A stretch of 64,000 nucleotides of DNA from Ampelomyces quisqualis. Lineage: Eukaryota > Ascomycota > Dothideomycetes > Pleosporales > Phaeosphaeriaceae. The notes below the pieces were generated by a model. It saw only the letters and a program-made list of their open reading frames with translations, had not been told where the DNA came from and made no database searches. The stretch covers positions 868,001 through 932,000 of the forward strand of contig JAGTXZ010000021.1 in NCBI GenBank assembly GCA_018398575.1. The letters are read 5' to 3'. The position numbers and the translations under genes are program-made. Positions 19,700-32,299 of the stretch are shown in pieces (within the stretch, counting starts at the first letter, position 1; every line of letters begins with the position of its first letter).

Positions 19700-22600
19700 T
19701 TAGTGTGTTATTATTTTCTTAACTTTAAATTTATTTTCTTCTTTAAGTTTGTAGCAAAAGGCTTGCTGTAACAGTGTTTCTAGGTTGGCTGGTTCTAGTA
19801 GACTTACGTGGAATCTAGGGTAGATCTTTGCATCTAGTAGAAGCTTAAGTGTATACGTAACTAGTCCGTTCTTTTTTAAAATTAAAAACAGTCTAACTTT
19901 AACGTAGTTAAGTCCTTTGCTTAGTTGTTTTGTGCGTAGATTTTTAGTGTAGAGATACACCTTATCCCCCTCTTTTAGCTAAGGTACTATTTTTTGTTTT
20001 CTATTAACATATAAGATGCTCTGTGCCTAAGCGTGTTGTATTTGTTCTTCTATTTCAATATAGGTTTTCTTTATTTCTTCTACTATCTGTATAGCAGCTT
20101 TAGCCTTTAGGCTAGGTAATATTCTTGTAAAGAGATTTAGGTGTTGTCTATAGTTTGCGAAGTATAGGGTTTTGCCTGTTACTTTAGACAATTTGTTGTT
20201 GTAGGCCAACTATGCTATTAGTAATAGTAAGACCTAATTTGTCTGTTGCAGGTTGCTGTATATCTTAAGATACGTCTTTATAGTTCTGTTTATTCTTTCT
20301 ATTTGGCTATTAGTTTAAGGATAGTAAGCTGTTAATAGCTTCTATTGCGTCCTAATTTCTGCTATTAAGGTAGTCTAATAATTTAACGTAAAGAGTTTGT
20401 CTTGATCGCTAATAATTGACTTTGGTATACTATAGTATCTGATAAGTCTATCCTTAAGTACGTGCGCCAGCTAAACAGCTATATAGTCTTGTTAAAAGAG
20501 TAGCATTATAGCGTATTTGGTAAAGCAATCTACTATAACTATAATAGCGTTATAGGCTAATTCTGTAGTAGGGTCTTTTAACAGTAGTAGTCCTGTTACA
20601 AAGTCTATTAATATGTTAGTCTAAGGCTTAGTTAGAAGCTCTATTAGCTGCATTTCTCTATAAGGTGCGTGTGTACTGTGTTTGTTGCGTTAACAGTCTG
20701 CGCATTTCTTAATATAAGCGCTAATCTTGTTCTTTATGTTTTTAAACTAGTAATTCTGTTGAATTAGTTCTATAGTTTGGCTTACTCTAGGGTAACTGTG
20801 TACTATGTTATTATAGTGTTAACATATAATCAATTCCTATAGTTCTTCTAGGACATTAATTCTAATCTTTATTGCTAGGTTGTTAATGTATTTTGCTGGT
20901 CTAAGAGATCTGTTATCTTGTGTTTTAAGGATGCTTAAGCTGTTAATAGTTTTGGTTCTAGCAATATCTAATCTTTGGCTAAGAGCGTCTGCTCTGCTAT
21001 TATCTTTTCTAGGTGTATAGACAATTTTGAACTTATATTGTCCTAACATCTCTAACTATTGTACTTGTCTTTAATTAAGTACTTTAGTAGTAGTAAAGGT
21101 TGTTAGGTTTTTGTAGTTTAAGTATATTATAAGATCTAAGCAACTCTCTGCGTAGATTCTCTAATGTTTAAGTGCTACTATAATTGCAAGTAGTTCTTTG
21201 TTGTATATGTTGTAATTTTCTTCTAGTAGTGTAAACTTTTGTAAGTAGTAGGCTATTAGGTGCTATTTCCTATCTTGTTCTTGTTTTGCACACATTCTAA
21301 TTACTAAATCTAATGTGTTAGTTTCAAATCTAAGCAGCTCTTTGCTTCTAAATGCAATAAGAATAGGCAGTGCTATATAAGCGTCTTTAAGTGTCTTAAA
21401 TGCCTGACTTTATTCTTCTATCTATCTCTAAGGTGTGTCCTTTTGTGTAAGTTTAGTAAGTAGCGTAGCAATTAGTAAGAAGTTCTAAATAAACTGTTAA
21501 TTAAAGTTAACAAAGCCTAGAAAGGATTAGATGTCCTTAACTGTAGTAGGCGTTAGCTAATCTCTAACAACTTTAATCTTGTCCTTGCTTATTTGTACTC
21601 TGTTCTTTCCAACTATGCACCCTAGAAATTCTACTTCTTCCTAGTGCTACTTATACTTATTAGGATCTACTACTAGAGAGAACTTTTCTAGTAGCGTTAG
21701 AATTGTATAAACATGTCCTGTATGTTCCTTCTTATTTTCTAAATAGATAAGGATATTGTTAAAGTATACAATAACAAATATGTTAAGGTGTTCTTAAAGC
21801 ACGTTGTTAATAAGTGCTTAACACGTTGCTAGAGTGTTAGTAAGACTAAATAGCATTACTAGATACTTGTAGTAGCTATAGCGTGTTCTAAACGCTGTCT
21901 TCTATTCTTTGCCTTTCTTTATGCGTATAAGGTTGTACGCGCCTCTTAGATCTAGTGCTGTAAAGATCTTTGCATAGGCTAGTTAATCCTGTAGTTCTAA
22001 AATGTTAGGTAGTAGGTATCAATTCTTAACTATAATATTATTAAGTTTCTAAAAGTTAATACATAGTTGTAGTTTACTGTTCTTCTTTGGTATAAACATA
22101 ATTAGGTATCTAGCTAGTAATTCTAATGCTTAGATAAAACCTTTCTTTAGGTTTACTTAGATATATTCTTAGAGTGCTTCTAGCTCTTTTTCTAATAATC
22201 TGTAGATCAGTCCAAAGGTTAGCCTTTTCCCTTCTTCTAGGACAATCTTATAGTCCTACTCCTAATGCTTAGGCAGTGCTTCTAGACCTGTTTCTTCCAA
22301 GAATAGTTTCTTAAACTTTCTATATTCCTTAGGTATGTTAAGAGTTACACGTTTCTCCAAAACTTGTAACGTATTAGTATTTCTTCCTTAATTGTCTAAG
22401 TTAACTAGTTGTGTCTTTAACTGCGTCTTAGTTAAAGCAATATTATTAATTGTCTTTTTATCTACTATTAAACGCTACTAATGCGTAGGCTTAGAATCTG
22501 TTGTGTTGTTGTAATTCCCTAGAGAGATAGATCCCTTCTTCTAGTCTACCTATAGGCTATTCTCTCTAAACTATAGAAGTTCTAATATAATGTTGTAGGT

Positions 22601-24060
22601 AGCTAATCTAAAGACGTCTAGGCATATTTCCTGTTTGGTTCCTTAGATGTTAAGTTCTGTAGTAGTCTTATATCTAATAAGTAACTTGTTAGGCATCTGC
22701 TCTCTATTTGCGATATAAAGTTTATATAATTATTGTTTCTAGCAAGGTTAGAGCCTAGCTCTTAATAAGGCATTGCCTGAAATATAGTTTACTTGTAATT
22801 CTAAATCTAGAAGCGCCTTTATCCTTGTTCTGTTAACTCTTACTATAAGTTTAATAAGCTTGGCTAAGTTAATTGTGTTGCAGCTCTAGGTATCTTTCTA
22901 AAGTCTAGGGTTAACCCTAAAAAAGACTTGTTTATTCTGTATCTATTGGCTTCTTTATTATTATAGTGCTTCTTGTACTCTAGTTATAGGCAGAACTACT
23001 ATATATAGTTTATGCAGCTGCTATTAACAAGCATTCTGTTAGATATGCTTTCTTTCTCTAATACATTAGGAAAACTTCCCTTAATTTGTTTGTTATATAG
23101 GTAATTTGCGCAGGTATTCTTAGGGTAATTGTACTATTAGTACTTGTAAGGTTTCTTTTGCTAAGGAAAGTATTAGTTAACTTTGCTACTATAGTGCGTT
23201 AAGTAGTAGTTACTGTTGCATACTGTCTATAATAGAAGTCTGTGTTTTAGATTATAAGGATCCTGTAGGTATCTGTCTGTAAGCAGGATTTGATGCAATT
23301 TGTTTGCCTTTCTATCCTAATATTCTACAGGTATAGGGTTTAGTACTAATGCTTGCCTATTATTAGCATAGCATATCTACTTTGTGTGTAAGTTACAGCA
23401 CGTCTTATGTAGTCTGTCTACGTCTGCCTCTTAACACAGTCCTCTAACTGTTGCATTCTAGCGCACTAGTTTAGGGCTAGCTAGTAGTAAGTGTATGTCT
23501 AGCTTGTCTAGTGTAAGTTCTTAGTCTTCTTAGGTATTGTAGACTCTCTTGGTCTCTTGTAGATCCTATGTCCTATAGACTCTGTTTCCTAAGTGTAGCG
23601 ATTGTTTCCTCTCTATAACTCTATCTATACTTAGAGAGTACTTGTTTATCTAGAGGGTATAATATGCTTATAGGGATTAGTAACATTGTTCTATATATTC
23701 TTAGTTAACTTTGTTAGTTTAGTTGTACTAGTTGTAAATGTTTTGTTACGTTTGCAGTAGAAGTAATCCTATCTGTTAGAATTGTTTAATGTTACAGTCT
23801 TGTTCCTAATTGTATAGTAACGTAGAGTTAGTTAAGACCTTGTTATTAGATAATGTAGTAGAGGTGTCTTTTGTCTATTCTACTATTAGTAGTCTATTAG
23901 TTGTTTAGACAATAGGTAGATTCTTAATTACAATCTATTCTTTAACATCTTCCTCTAAAGTGTTAGTTAACACGTTAAGCTAGCGTGTAACTTTGTTCTT
24001 AGAGCAACAGTCTTGCGCATAATGTCTAACCTTGTTATAGTTATAACAGGTAATCTTGTT
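19700..24060 (-). pseudogene. Gag-pol relic of element 1
   Basis: Read leftward. A zinc knuckle sits at about 24051-24010 as CYNYNKVRHYAQDC, a CCHC box with Tyr at the second Cys. The reverse transcriptase active site is at about 21780-21745 as VIVYFNNILIY (D-D changed to N-N). The RNase H C-terminal motif lies at about 21049-20990 (FKIVYTPRKDNSRADALSQR). Integrase follows, and its C-terminal domain is at 19960-19700 (KIYPRFHVSLLEPA). The order gag-RT-RNaseH-integrase is that of Ty3/Gypsy. Many in-frame TAG/TAA codons make it non-functional. Confidence 0.9.
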
Positions 24061-24920
24061 CTTATTAGGCCTATCCCCTTAGAGTTGTTTCTTTAGGTAA
24101 CTTCTCTATTCTAGGCCTTTGTTAAGGTTGTCTAAGTGCATAGCTTTAGGTCTGTACCCTAAGTAGGCTCCTGGTAGGCGTAGTTAATAAGTTCCCTGTC
24201 TTGGGTAGTAGCGCTGTCGTTCTTTGTTTAGTTGTGTTTGTCCCTAATGTCTTTTGTTTAGGCAAAATCCTTTATGTCTCTGTAGTAGACGTAAGGAGTA
24301 TAACCTATCTTTAAGTGCTAATTTATAGAGTTTATTATCTAGGCAGATAGCTTTATTCTAAAGTTCTTTAAGAGTAGTAATGTATGTTCTGCTGCGCATA
24401 AGTTTAGCTTATATAGCAGCCTTAAGGCCTTGTTTATACATACGCATTAGAGCAGTGTTATTCTACTAGATTTGTTTAGCGTATTGTTAAAAAACATTGG
24501 TATAGTTAGCAGCTAATTAGGTTTGTTTTAGACTTTAGATTTTCTGTTCTGCGATCACAGATTCCTTAAGAGGTAAGAAGATCTGTCGCAGGCGTGCCTT
24601 AAACGCGTGCTAGTCTTCTATAAGGTTAGTGTTGTCTGCGTCTGTAATATTGTTATCTATATACTTCTAAATGATTAGAAGTACCTATTTCTTAGCGTTG
24701 CCTTTTATATAAGTTGTAGCAAGGATAACTTTGTTATTGTTCTTAATCTTGTCTTCTTCTACGTAAAAGTGCTTATTAAACTAAAAGATCTAGGTCTTAA
24801 GTTTGTTGCAGTCTCTGTAGTAGAGATTAGGTTTGTTAACCTTAAGTCTAGGTTGTCCTACTTAGGAGTGCTTAGGTGTATCTATTGTAATATTGCTGCT
24901 TATTATAAGAGTGTTTAAAG

Positions 24921-25378
24921 TGTTAAGACTGTTAGTCTAGTAGCAAATAATAAGAATGCTAGTGTAGACTAAAGGTACAGCTAAGGTTGGTTTTTACAGA
25001 TAGGTGCAGAGTTGCTTTAGATACAGAGGGTATTGTTACTAAGACAGTAAAGGCTAGGGCTTTCTAAAAAGAGTAACAATAGTTAGATAGCTTAATATAA
25101 CTAACTTAAGCGTCTGTAACATAAGTTAAACACACTAATCTATAAGGGCTTATTATAGTTCCTATATACTTAGTCTTTCTTACAGTTCTTATTGCTCTTG
25201 ATCTTTATTATAGATTCTTATAGTTTCTTATTGTAAGAAACAGTAAGACTAAATAAGACTAATAAGAAGGTTACGTAACATACTTAGCGTGCCATGTCTC
25301 CGCACCAAGTCCAAATCTTGCAACCTGTTCCCTTATTTATTTATAACGTCTTGTGTTCCCTATTAGAGGTTTGTAACA
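24921..25378 (-). repeat. Element 1 5' LTR (458 bp)
   Basis: Partner of 18603-19060 with the same ends and length; differences are mostly RIP-type transitions. It is followed at 25379-25383 by the second AGCGT target-site copy. Confidence 0.95.
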
Positions 25379-25383
25379 AGCGT
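25379..25383. repeat. Target-site duplication AGCGT of element 1, right copy
   Basis: Identical to 18598-18602. Removing one copy together with element 1 restores an uninterrupted 274-bp LTR of element 2. Confidence 0.93.
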
Positions 25384-25591
25384 CTTTACGCGTAGAACGC
25401 GTACAGCTGCCCTAGTGTCTTAACAGCGCTACACTAGCGCAGATCTAGTGTATTCTAGTTGTAAGGATATGCGTCTAGTTATATCTATAAAAGAGCAGTT
25501 CTGTACTAAAGTAGTAGAACAGGAATTAACTTACTTCTACCTATACTACTATTATTATCTTGTAACCTTACTGCTATATAAACCTCTTACA
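25384..25591 (+). repeat. Element 2 5' LTR, right part
   Basis: 208 bp that align without gaps to 32089-32296 of the 3' LTR and complete the interrupted 5' LTR. Confidence 0.93.
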
Positions 25592-28500
25592 GTTTTAATT
25601 CCTTTACCTTGCAAAAGGATAGCAGCCTAGTTACTTAATAATAATAGATTAGGATCTGCCTCTAAGCCTACTAGCTAATCTATTAAGAGAAAACACCTCT
25701 AATAAGAAATTAATACTTAGCCTAGGTAAACGCTTAGCGCAGCTAAAGCGCTAGCGCTAAGAACTTAAGAAGTAAGCTAAGATCTAGACTCTAGAGAAGA
25801 AAGTACGCTAATAGAAGCAATTATTAGCAGGTAAATAACCTCTCTTACCTCCTAAACAGCTCTTAGGCGCCCTAAATAAAACAGATCTACTAACTTCCCT
25901 AGTTAGACGTAACACGTCTCTACTAGCGCAACGCTCCTAACTTAACCTATTAGCGCTACTAGAACGCAGGCCAAAGATTAAGAAAATCCCTGTCTTTAAA
26001 GGTAAGGAAATTAGAGAGTATTAGAACTTTAAGGCTAGGCTATCTATTACCTTTTAATTAGACCTCTTAGCCTTCTAGCTTAAGGATTAAAAGATTACCT
26101 TTACCCTCTAATACCTATAAACTATATTTTAATAAATGTAGATATAGAGGAAATAGAAAGATAACAGCAAAACGCTAGCGTAGCGCAATATAATATCTTT
26201 TCTACTTAATTAGATTAAGAGCTCTATAAATAGAGAGCTTTAAGTTACTATATAGTATTAAAAGGTATTCTAAAAGAACAGCTAAACAGTAAACAAATTT
26301 GCAGCCTATCTATCTACTTTAGAAAATTAGGTAAATCTCTCTTATAAACAGAAATACCTAGTAATACACTTGTATAGTAAACTCTACCTAGAGATTAGAG
26401 TAGCTCTCTCTAACTACACTAAGTTTTTTACTACCTGCAGAAAACTTATTAAACGCGCTGTAACGCTAGAAGATAACTTACGCTACAGTAGTAGTATACT
26501 ATTACTACACTATTATATACATAGAACGCCTAGTACAGAAAAAACTTTGCAGCCTAAACTAGACGCAACAGCTCTACAACGTTGTGTTACTAGCACTGCA
26601 AACCTAAGCCTAAAGCTAACTAATGCCTACTACTATTGTAGTAAGATAGGCTATTAGGCTAGAGAGTGTAGATTAAGGCTTAACAGCTCTTCTCTTGTTA
26701 CTAGTTCAAACGCAATACAAATAAAAAACAAGTAGGCCTAAGAAGAGCCTCTCTCTTAACAGCCTAAGTCCTACTATAACAGAAGAATTATATTAAAGTA
26801 CTTAGGACGCTGTATAACAACAGCACTGCGCAGCCTACATAAATCCTAATTAACTATAGTGCAGAACTTAGCACTATTAACAAGAGAGTTACCTTGCTTA
26901 AGGATCTTCCTTGTATTAATAGCGCTGCGCTACTAACTATCTACTTGCTTAACTTAAGCACTATGCCTAGCTTCTACGCTTATTAAGCTTATCTAACAAT
27001 AAAGGATAACTAGAGCGTAACTAAGTTCTTTACTACTATCTTATATAGAATTGCTAATGTAGCACAACCTGTTATTTTAGGTCTACTAAGCCTAAAAGAG
27101 GAGCGCATTATTATTAACTGTAAGTTAAAGTAGTAGTGCTATAAGCTTAACACTAATACAATAAGAGTTAAAGACGCAAAAACCTTTATAGAATCTCTTT
27201 ATAACAAGCTAAGCGTATACGCAGTCTTAGTAGGTAGTCTACAATCTTTCTCTACTAAATGCCTATTATAGCCTCTTAAACTTAAGGATTTTAAAGACGT
27301 TGCAAATAGTAACGCTACTAACGCGCTACTGCAGTACTACAGAGGCAACTACGCTATTAAGTTAAAAAAAGAAACTACAGCTCTATATAGGCTGCTCTAT
27401 AACCTCTTACTAAAGGAGCTAAGTGTACTGCGTAACTACTTAGCAACAGCGCAAAGCCTAGGCTAGATCTAAGAAAGTATAAGCCCTGCAGGAGCACCTA
27501 TCCTATTTATGCCTAAAAAAGATAGAATGCTACGCCTTTACGTAGATTATTAAGGTCTTAATTAAGTTACTAAGAAGAATAGACTAGCTCTTTTCTTAAT
27601 TAGAGAAACTCTTGATTAGCTCTGTAGATTAGTAAAGTTTACTAAGCTTAATCTTAAGAACGCGTATTACTAGATTAGGATCTAGTAAGGCAATAAGTAG
27701 AAGACAGCGTTTTGCACGCAATACAGCTACTTTAAGTATATAGTTATACTCTTTAGGCTAACTAACGCGCCTACTATGTTCTAGAGGTATATTAATAGAG
27801 CCTTAGCTTTGTATTTAGATATCTTTTGCGTTATCTATCTTAATAATATCTTAATCTTTTCTTAAAAGAGGAAGAATTATTAGAAACAGGTAAGAAAAGT
27901 ACTTGCTAAGCTAAGAGAATACAGTCTTTTTGTTAATTTGAAAAAGTGTACCTTTGCTACTAACTAAGTTAAGTTTCTAGAGTTTATTATGCGCCTTAAT
28001 AGTGTTACAATAGATCTAGAATAGGTTTGCGCAGTTATTAATTAGCCTACGCTAATATCCTTTAAGGATGTTTAAGTCTTTCTAGGCTTTGCAAACTTCT
28101 ATTAACGCTTTATATAGGGTTTCTTTGTTATTATTAGCCTAATTACTAATCTCCTAAAAGGATTAGTTTAAGAGAAGAAGTCTAGTTCTTTTAACTAGCC
28201 TAACGCTGTAGAGAAAGCAAAGCGCTAGCTATGCACCAGGTTTACAACTACGCCTGTCCTGCAGCACTACAATTATACACTCCTATCTAAGTTAAAAACT
28301 AATGCCTCTATTTAGGAAGTAGCAGGCATCTTCTTCTAACTCTATATAGATAGAAACTAGTACTCTGTAGCCTTTTAGTTAAGAAAGCTCTTGCCTGCAG
28401 AAAGGAACTACTATACATACAACCTAGAGCTCCTTACTATTGTTATAGTAGTGCAGCACTAGTGTTACTATATTAAGAGGCTAGTAATTTGGTTAGAAAT

Positions 28501-30540
28501 ATAGACAGACTATAACAACCTACGCAGCTTTATAGGCACGTTAACCTTGTCTAGAAGACAGGCTAGCTAGGTAATAAAGCTAGCTGCTTACAACTTTAAG
28601 ATTAAGTATTAGTCTAGAAAGATAAATCCTATAGATAGGCCTTTAAGGCAACTTGTAGATAATAGCAATACGCTAGATATTTAACTATTAGACATGTTGC
28701 TAGCACTGCAAAAGAAGTTACAGCTAGCAAGAACCTAAGCTAAGCTACCTAAAGAAAAGCTAGCGTTAGTAGAAAGCTAGACAATAGCTTAACAGTAAGC
28801 AGACACTCTACATCTTAGTAAAGATATTTCTATAAGCCTAGCGCACAGTGTTAAGGCAACAGCTACAAGCTATAGCCCTAATTAGGAGATTTCTAAGAGT
28901 AGACTAGTAGTAACCTAAAGGGTTACGCAGTTACAAAGCCTAACGCATAGCGTTAAGGTAACAGCTAGGAGCTATAGCCTTAATTAGGAGATTCCTAAGG
29001 GCAGACTAGTAATAGCCTAAAGGGTTATGCAGTTACAAGTAAAAGCTACAGCCTTAGAGAGGTTAGCTTATAAGAAACTCCCTAAGTTTTTCTTTAAAAT
29101 CTGTGTATAAGTATAACAGAATAACCTAGAAGCAGTTGCAATACGCAGGGACGTTAAATCCCTAGTGTCTGCCTGTTAAGGCGCTAGTAAACGCCTAAGG
29201 CACTAGAAGCTTAACGCTTTAGGCAGCCTTTAGTTTAAGAACTAATTATATATCCTACTAGAGCTAGCTCTTAAGGCTAAGCTCCTTAAGCTGTATTATA
29301 ACAATCTACTTGCTAGCTATTTTAGGTAGGCTAAAACGCTTAAGCTTGTAGCCTAATACTACTATTAGCCTAGGCTTAAGAAAGAGCTTAAGGAGTATAT
29401 TAACTCTTACTTAGTGTGCTAAGGCACAAAGTTGCTTAAGTAGCGCCCTGCTAGTGTATTAAACGCGCTCCCCTAACCTTAGGAACTATAGTAAGAAATT
29501 ATAATAGATTTTATTATAGGCCTACTACCTACTAAGCGCTACAGCGTTGTATACAACGTAATACTTGTTGTAGTTAACAAGTACACAAAAATAGCTAAGT
29601 ATATCTCTACACAAAAAACAGTTACTACCTTATAATTAGTAGATCTGTTTTTAGAACATATTGTACAATTCTTTGGCTTGCCTAAAGGTATTGTATTAGA
29701 CTAAAGAAGTGTCTTTACTTTGCAGTTCTAGGTAGACTTCTGCTTTATAGCAAAGGTAAAGCGCTAGCTTAGCACTACCTTCTATCTGTAAACAGACAGC
29801 TAAACAGAGCGTTAAAATTAAACGCTAGAGTAATACTTAAAAGCTTTTGTAAGCAATTAACTTAATAATTAGGTATACTTTCTATTACTAGTAGAGTTTG
29901 TATATAATAATACTAGACAGGCTACATTAGAAGTATTTCTATTCTTTGCCTACTATAGGTTCTACCTGCGCCTTAACTGCAAGCTAACAGCGCCTACTAA
30001 AGTTCCTAGCATTAGAGAAAGGTTGCAGAAGCTCCTATAAACTTAGGACGCTTTAGCTAATTACTAGAGCAAAAGTTTGCAATACTAGAAATAATATTAC
30101 AACAAAAAATACAGGCCCTAAAGGTTTAAACTAGGGGATATAGTCCTCTTATTAACAAAGTATCTACGCCTACGCAGCGCTAGCAAAAAGCTATTGCTGC
30201 GCTAGATAGGCCCCTTCTTAGTAAATAAGCAAATTAGCTTACAAGCTTTTAGAATCTTACTTTTATTACACATAAAGGTCTACTCTATATTCTATACGTC
30301 CTTGCTCTAGCTATTTGTGCTAAGAGAAGAGGAAGAATTAACTCTACCTAGGCCTGTTAACCTAGACAACAGCAATAAGCTAGGGTAACGCTATAAGGTT
30401 AAAGCTGTCCTAGCAAAGTAGTATAATAGACGTTTAGTAAATTACCTAGTTAAATAGAAAGGCTAGCTACTAGAATATAATAAGTAGGTTAATTAAAAAG
30501 ACATAGATAAATTACTTATAGAAAAGTATAACTAGAGAGG
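25592..30540 (+). pseudogene. Gag-pol relic of element 2, with chromodomain
   Basis: Plus-strand order. A gag fragment is open at 26370-26657. It ends in a zinc knuckle at about 26628-26673 (YYYCSKIGY, stop, ARECR; Tyr at Cys and His positions). The RT entry motif is FMPKKDRMLRLYVDY at about 27508-27552, and the active site is VIYLNNILIFS at 27830-27862 (D-D changed to N-N). RNase H lies at about 28290-28620. Integrase follows to about 30300, including VYNVILVVVNKYTKIAKYIS and FFGLPKGIVLD. A chromodomain-like segment at about 30420-30540 (VNYLVK, stop, KG...LLEYNK) marks it as a chromovirus. Stops are TAA and TAG where Gln or Trp is expected. Confidence 0.9.
28835..29038 (+). repeat. 102-bp tandem duplication in the RNaseH-integrase linker
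   Basis: The segment starting AGCCTAGCGCACAGTGTTAA at 28835 recurs from 28937 (AGCCTAACGCATAGCGTTAA). The period is 102 bp, or 34 codons, so the pol frame is kept. Confidence 0.85.
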
Positions 30541-30663
30541 AGATTAATTATTATTACAAATTAATATACAGAAAAAACAAAAGGAAAAACAAAGGAAAAA
30601 AAAGAAAAAAGAAAAAAAAACTAGGCGCCTTAGCAGCGCAACGCCAGCGCCTAAGTAGCGCAA

Positions 30664-31723
30664 CTAGGCATAAACGCTAGCTTACTCTAGAAAGTCCTTA
30701 TTATCTAGGTCCTTAGGAATAAAGAACTTGTTCTTACTACCCTTCTTATTCTCTTTCTTAACCTCCTCTACACCTTCTTGCCCCTCTGCAGCAGCTTTAC
30801 CTAGATTACCTACTAGCTTATAAGTTAACAGCGTAGTAGCAGCGCGTTAAGAGCGCTTTAGCTTGCCTTTAGTAGCAGGGCGCTTAAAAAGAGGCTGCCT
30901 AGTTAGCTAGGACTTAGCTAGGCGTTTTCTAGGAGCCTTAGCCTTAGCCTTAGCCTTGCCCTTAGCCTTACCCTTTTCTTTAGAGGGAGAAGGCGTAGGA
31001 GTAGAGCTCTAAGAAGGAGGGGTTTTATCTCTCTCCTCCTCCTGCTCCTTACGCCCCCTAGAATTAGAGCTCTAGTTGCTAGCTGCCCTTTCTAAATTAA
31101 GGTTAAAGTTAGACTGCGCGTTAGCCTTACTAAGTAGTAGCAGATTAGCCTAGATAACGTTAGAACAACAGCGCAGTAACTGCAAGAAACAAGAAAAAAT
31201 AACTTACCTAGGCCTATAGGAGATTAAGAATGCTCTCTACTGCAGTAGAGAGGTAGTTAGTTACCTTAACCTGCAGGATCTAGATCTTATTACCCTTAGG
31301 CTAATAGCAACTCCTAAACTTTACCTCTTTACAGAGGAAAAGCTCTACTAAGGTAGTCTACTAGCGCAACACTATCTCTTACGCGTTAACATCTAGGTCT
31401 GCTCTAGCCTTATTAGTAGCAAAGCGCTGCTACTACTAGTATAGAGTATTTTAGCCCTTAACAAAACTTAGTAGCACTAGAGTATAGAACTTCTTTTTAT
31501 AGGCGCACCTATTATACTGCAGGCTGCTAGGGACGTAGTTGCACGCTATACTATTAATCTTTAGACCTTTAGTATAACGCAGGTAAACTAGCTTAGCTAG
31601 CTTAATATTAGGAACGCTACTACAGCAGGTAACAGGCGTAGCCTAAACGCTAGGTTAGTAATATTATAATACTAGCGTTATACTACTTACAGAGATAGTA
31701 GAAGTAGTAGGCAGTATAGGCAT
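30664..31723 (-). pseudogene. Antisense accessory gene relic of element 2, basic C terminus
   Basis: A minus-strand frame in the plus-oriented element 2, lying between the chromodomain and the 3' LTR. It starts at an ATG (31723, MPILPTTSTISVSS), runs through a segment with Cys and Tyr residues (SIACNYVPSSLQYNRCAYKK), and continues as helical sequence. At about 31207-31180 the frame shifts across a GTAAGT...TTGCAG motif only 28 nt long, so this may be a decayed splice region or an indel. The second part has an acidic/basic linker (RGRKEQEEERDKTPPS), a Lys/Ala run (KGKAKGKAKAKAKAPRKR) and the end KNKFFIPKDLDNKDFLE. The quality of these stretches shows it was a real protein. A nucleic-acid-binding role is inferred from the basic tail only. 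Confidence 0.62.
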
Positions 31724-32022
31724 AGTGCTTATAGTAATTAATATAGAAGTAACAGGGTTATAACAGCGTAGAGCTAGAAGATAGTGTAGTAGTAATAGTA
31801 ATGTAATTGTTACTAAGAAAGTAAAAAGAATTAGGCACACAAAGTTCTACTATAATTCTGCTATTACTATAGCTACTAGCTGCCTCTTAGATTTACCTAG
31901 AGTTTTAGCCTTAGTATAACAACAGCCCTTATAACAACAACGTTAGGCACACACTAACAAGACCTAATGTTATATAAATTGCTAGAATAGTAATTTTAGA
32001 GAAAAAGAAATAATTATAAGAA

Positions 32023-32296
32023 TACTACAGCGTAGAGCTGTTAGTTACGCAGTAATGCGCCTGCGCTACAATAACGCTACCTTAGCGTTCTTACACGTAG
32101 AACGCGTACAGCTGCCCTAGCGTCTTAACAGCGCTACGCTAGTGTAGACCTAGTGTATTTTAGTTGTAAGGATATGCGTCTAGTTGTATCTATAAAAGGG
32201 CAGTTCTGTACTAAAGTAGTAGAATAGGAATTAACTTACTTCTACCTGTACTGCTATTGTTATCCTGTAACCTTACTACTATACAAACCTCTTACA
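32023..32296 (+). repeat. Element 2 3' LTR (274 bp)
   Basis: Begins TACTACAGCG and ends CTCTTACA. It matches the two 5' LTR pieces end to end. It is preceded by A/G-rich sequence (gagaaaaagaaa, about 32000-32011) that may be the polypurine tract. Confidence 0.93.
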
Positions 32297-32299
32297 CTA

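Larger units (their letters stand above)
18603..25378 (-). mobile_element. Ty3/Gypsy retrotransposon, element 1 (nested, RIP-degraded)
   Basis: A complete 6,776-bp LTR element in minus orientation, inserted in the 5' LTR of element 2. LTRs 18603-19060 and 24921-25378 are both 458 bp, bounded by TG..CA, and flanked by the 5-bp duplication AGCGT. They differ mainly by C/T and G/A transitions. A polypurine tract (AAAAGAGGAGAATAG on the minus strand, 19061-19075) abuts the 3' LTR. Pol runs leftward; a plus-strand accessory frame lies between integrase and the 3' LTR. Confidence 0.96.
18537..32296 (+). mobile_element. Ty3/Gypsy chromovirus, element 2 (outer, RIP-degraded)
   Basis: An LTR retrotransposon in plus orientation. 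Its 5' LTR is split by element 1 into 18537-18602 and 25384-25591 (66 + 208 = 274 bp). Its 3' LTR is 32023-32296, also 274 bp. The LTR begins TGCTACAGCG on the left and TACTACAGCG on the right (a G-to-A change) and ends CTCTTACA. The internal part encodes gag, pol and a chromodomain on the plus strand, and an antisense accessory frame. All frames are broken by RIP-type stops. The flanks (aagga on the left, ctatt on the right) do not form a visible target-site duplication. Confidence 0.9.

Noticed and set aside
31180..31207. GTAAGT...TTGCAG as a spliced intron in the element 2 antisense gene
   Set aside because: At 28 nt it is too short for a fungal spliceosomal intron, although it restores the frame; treated as a decayed splice region or indel.
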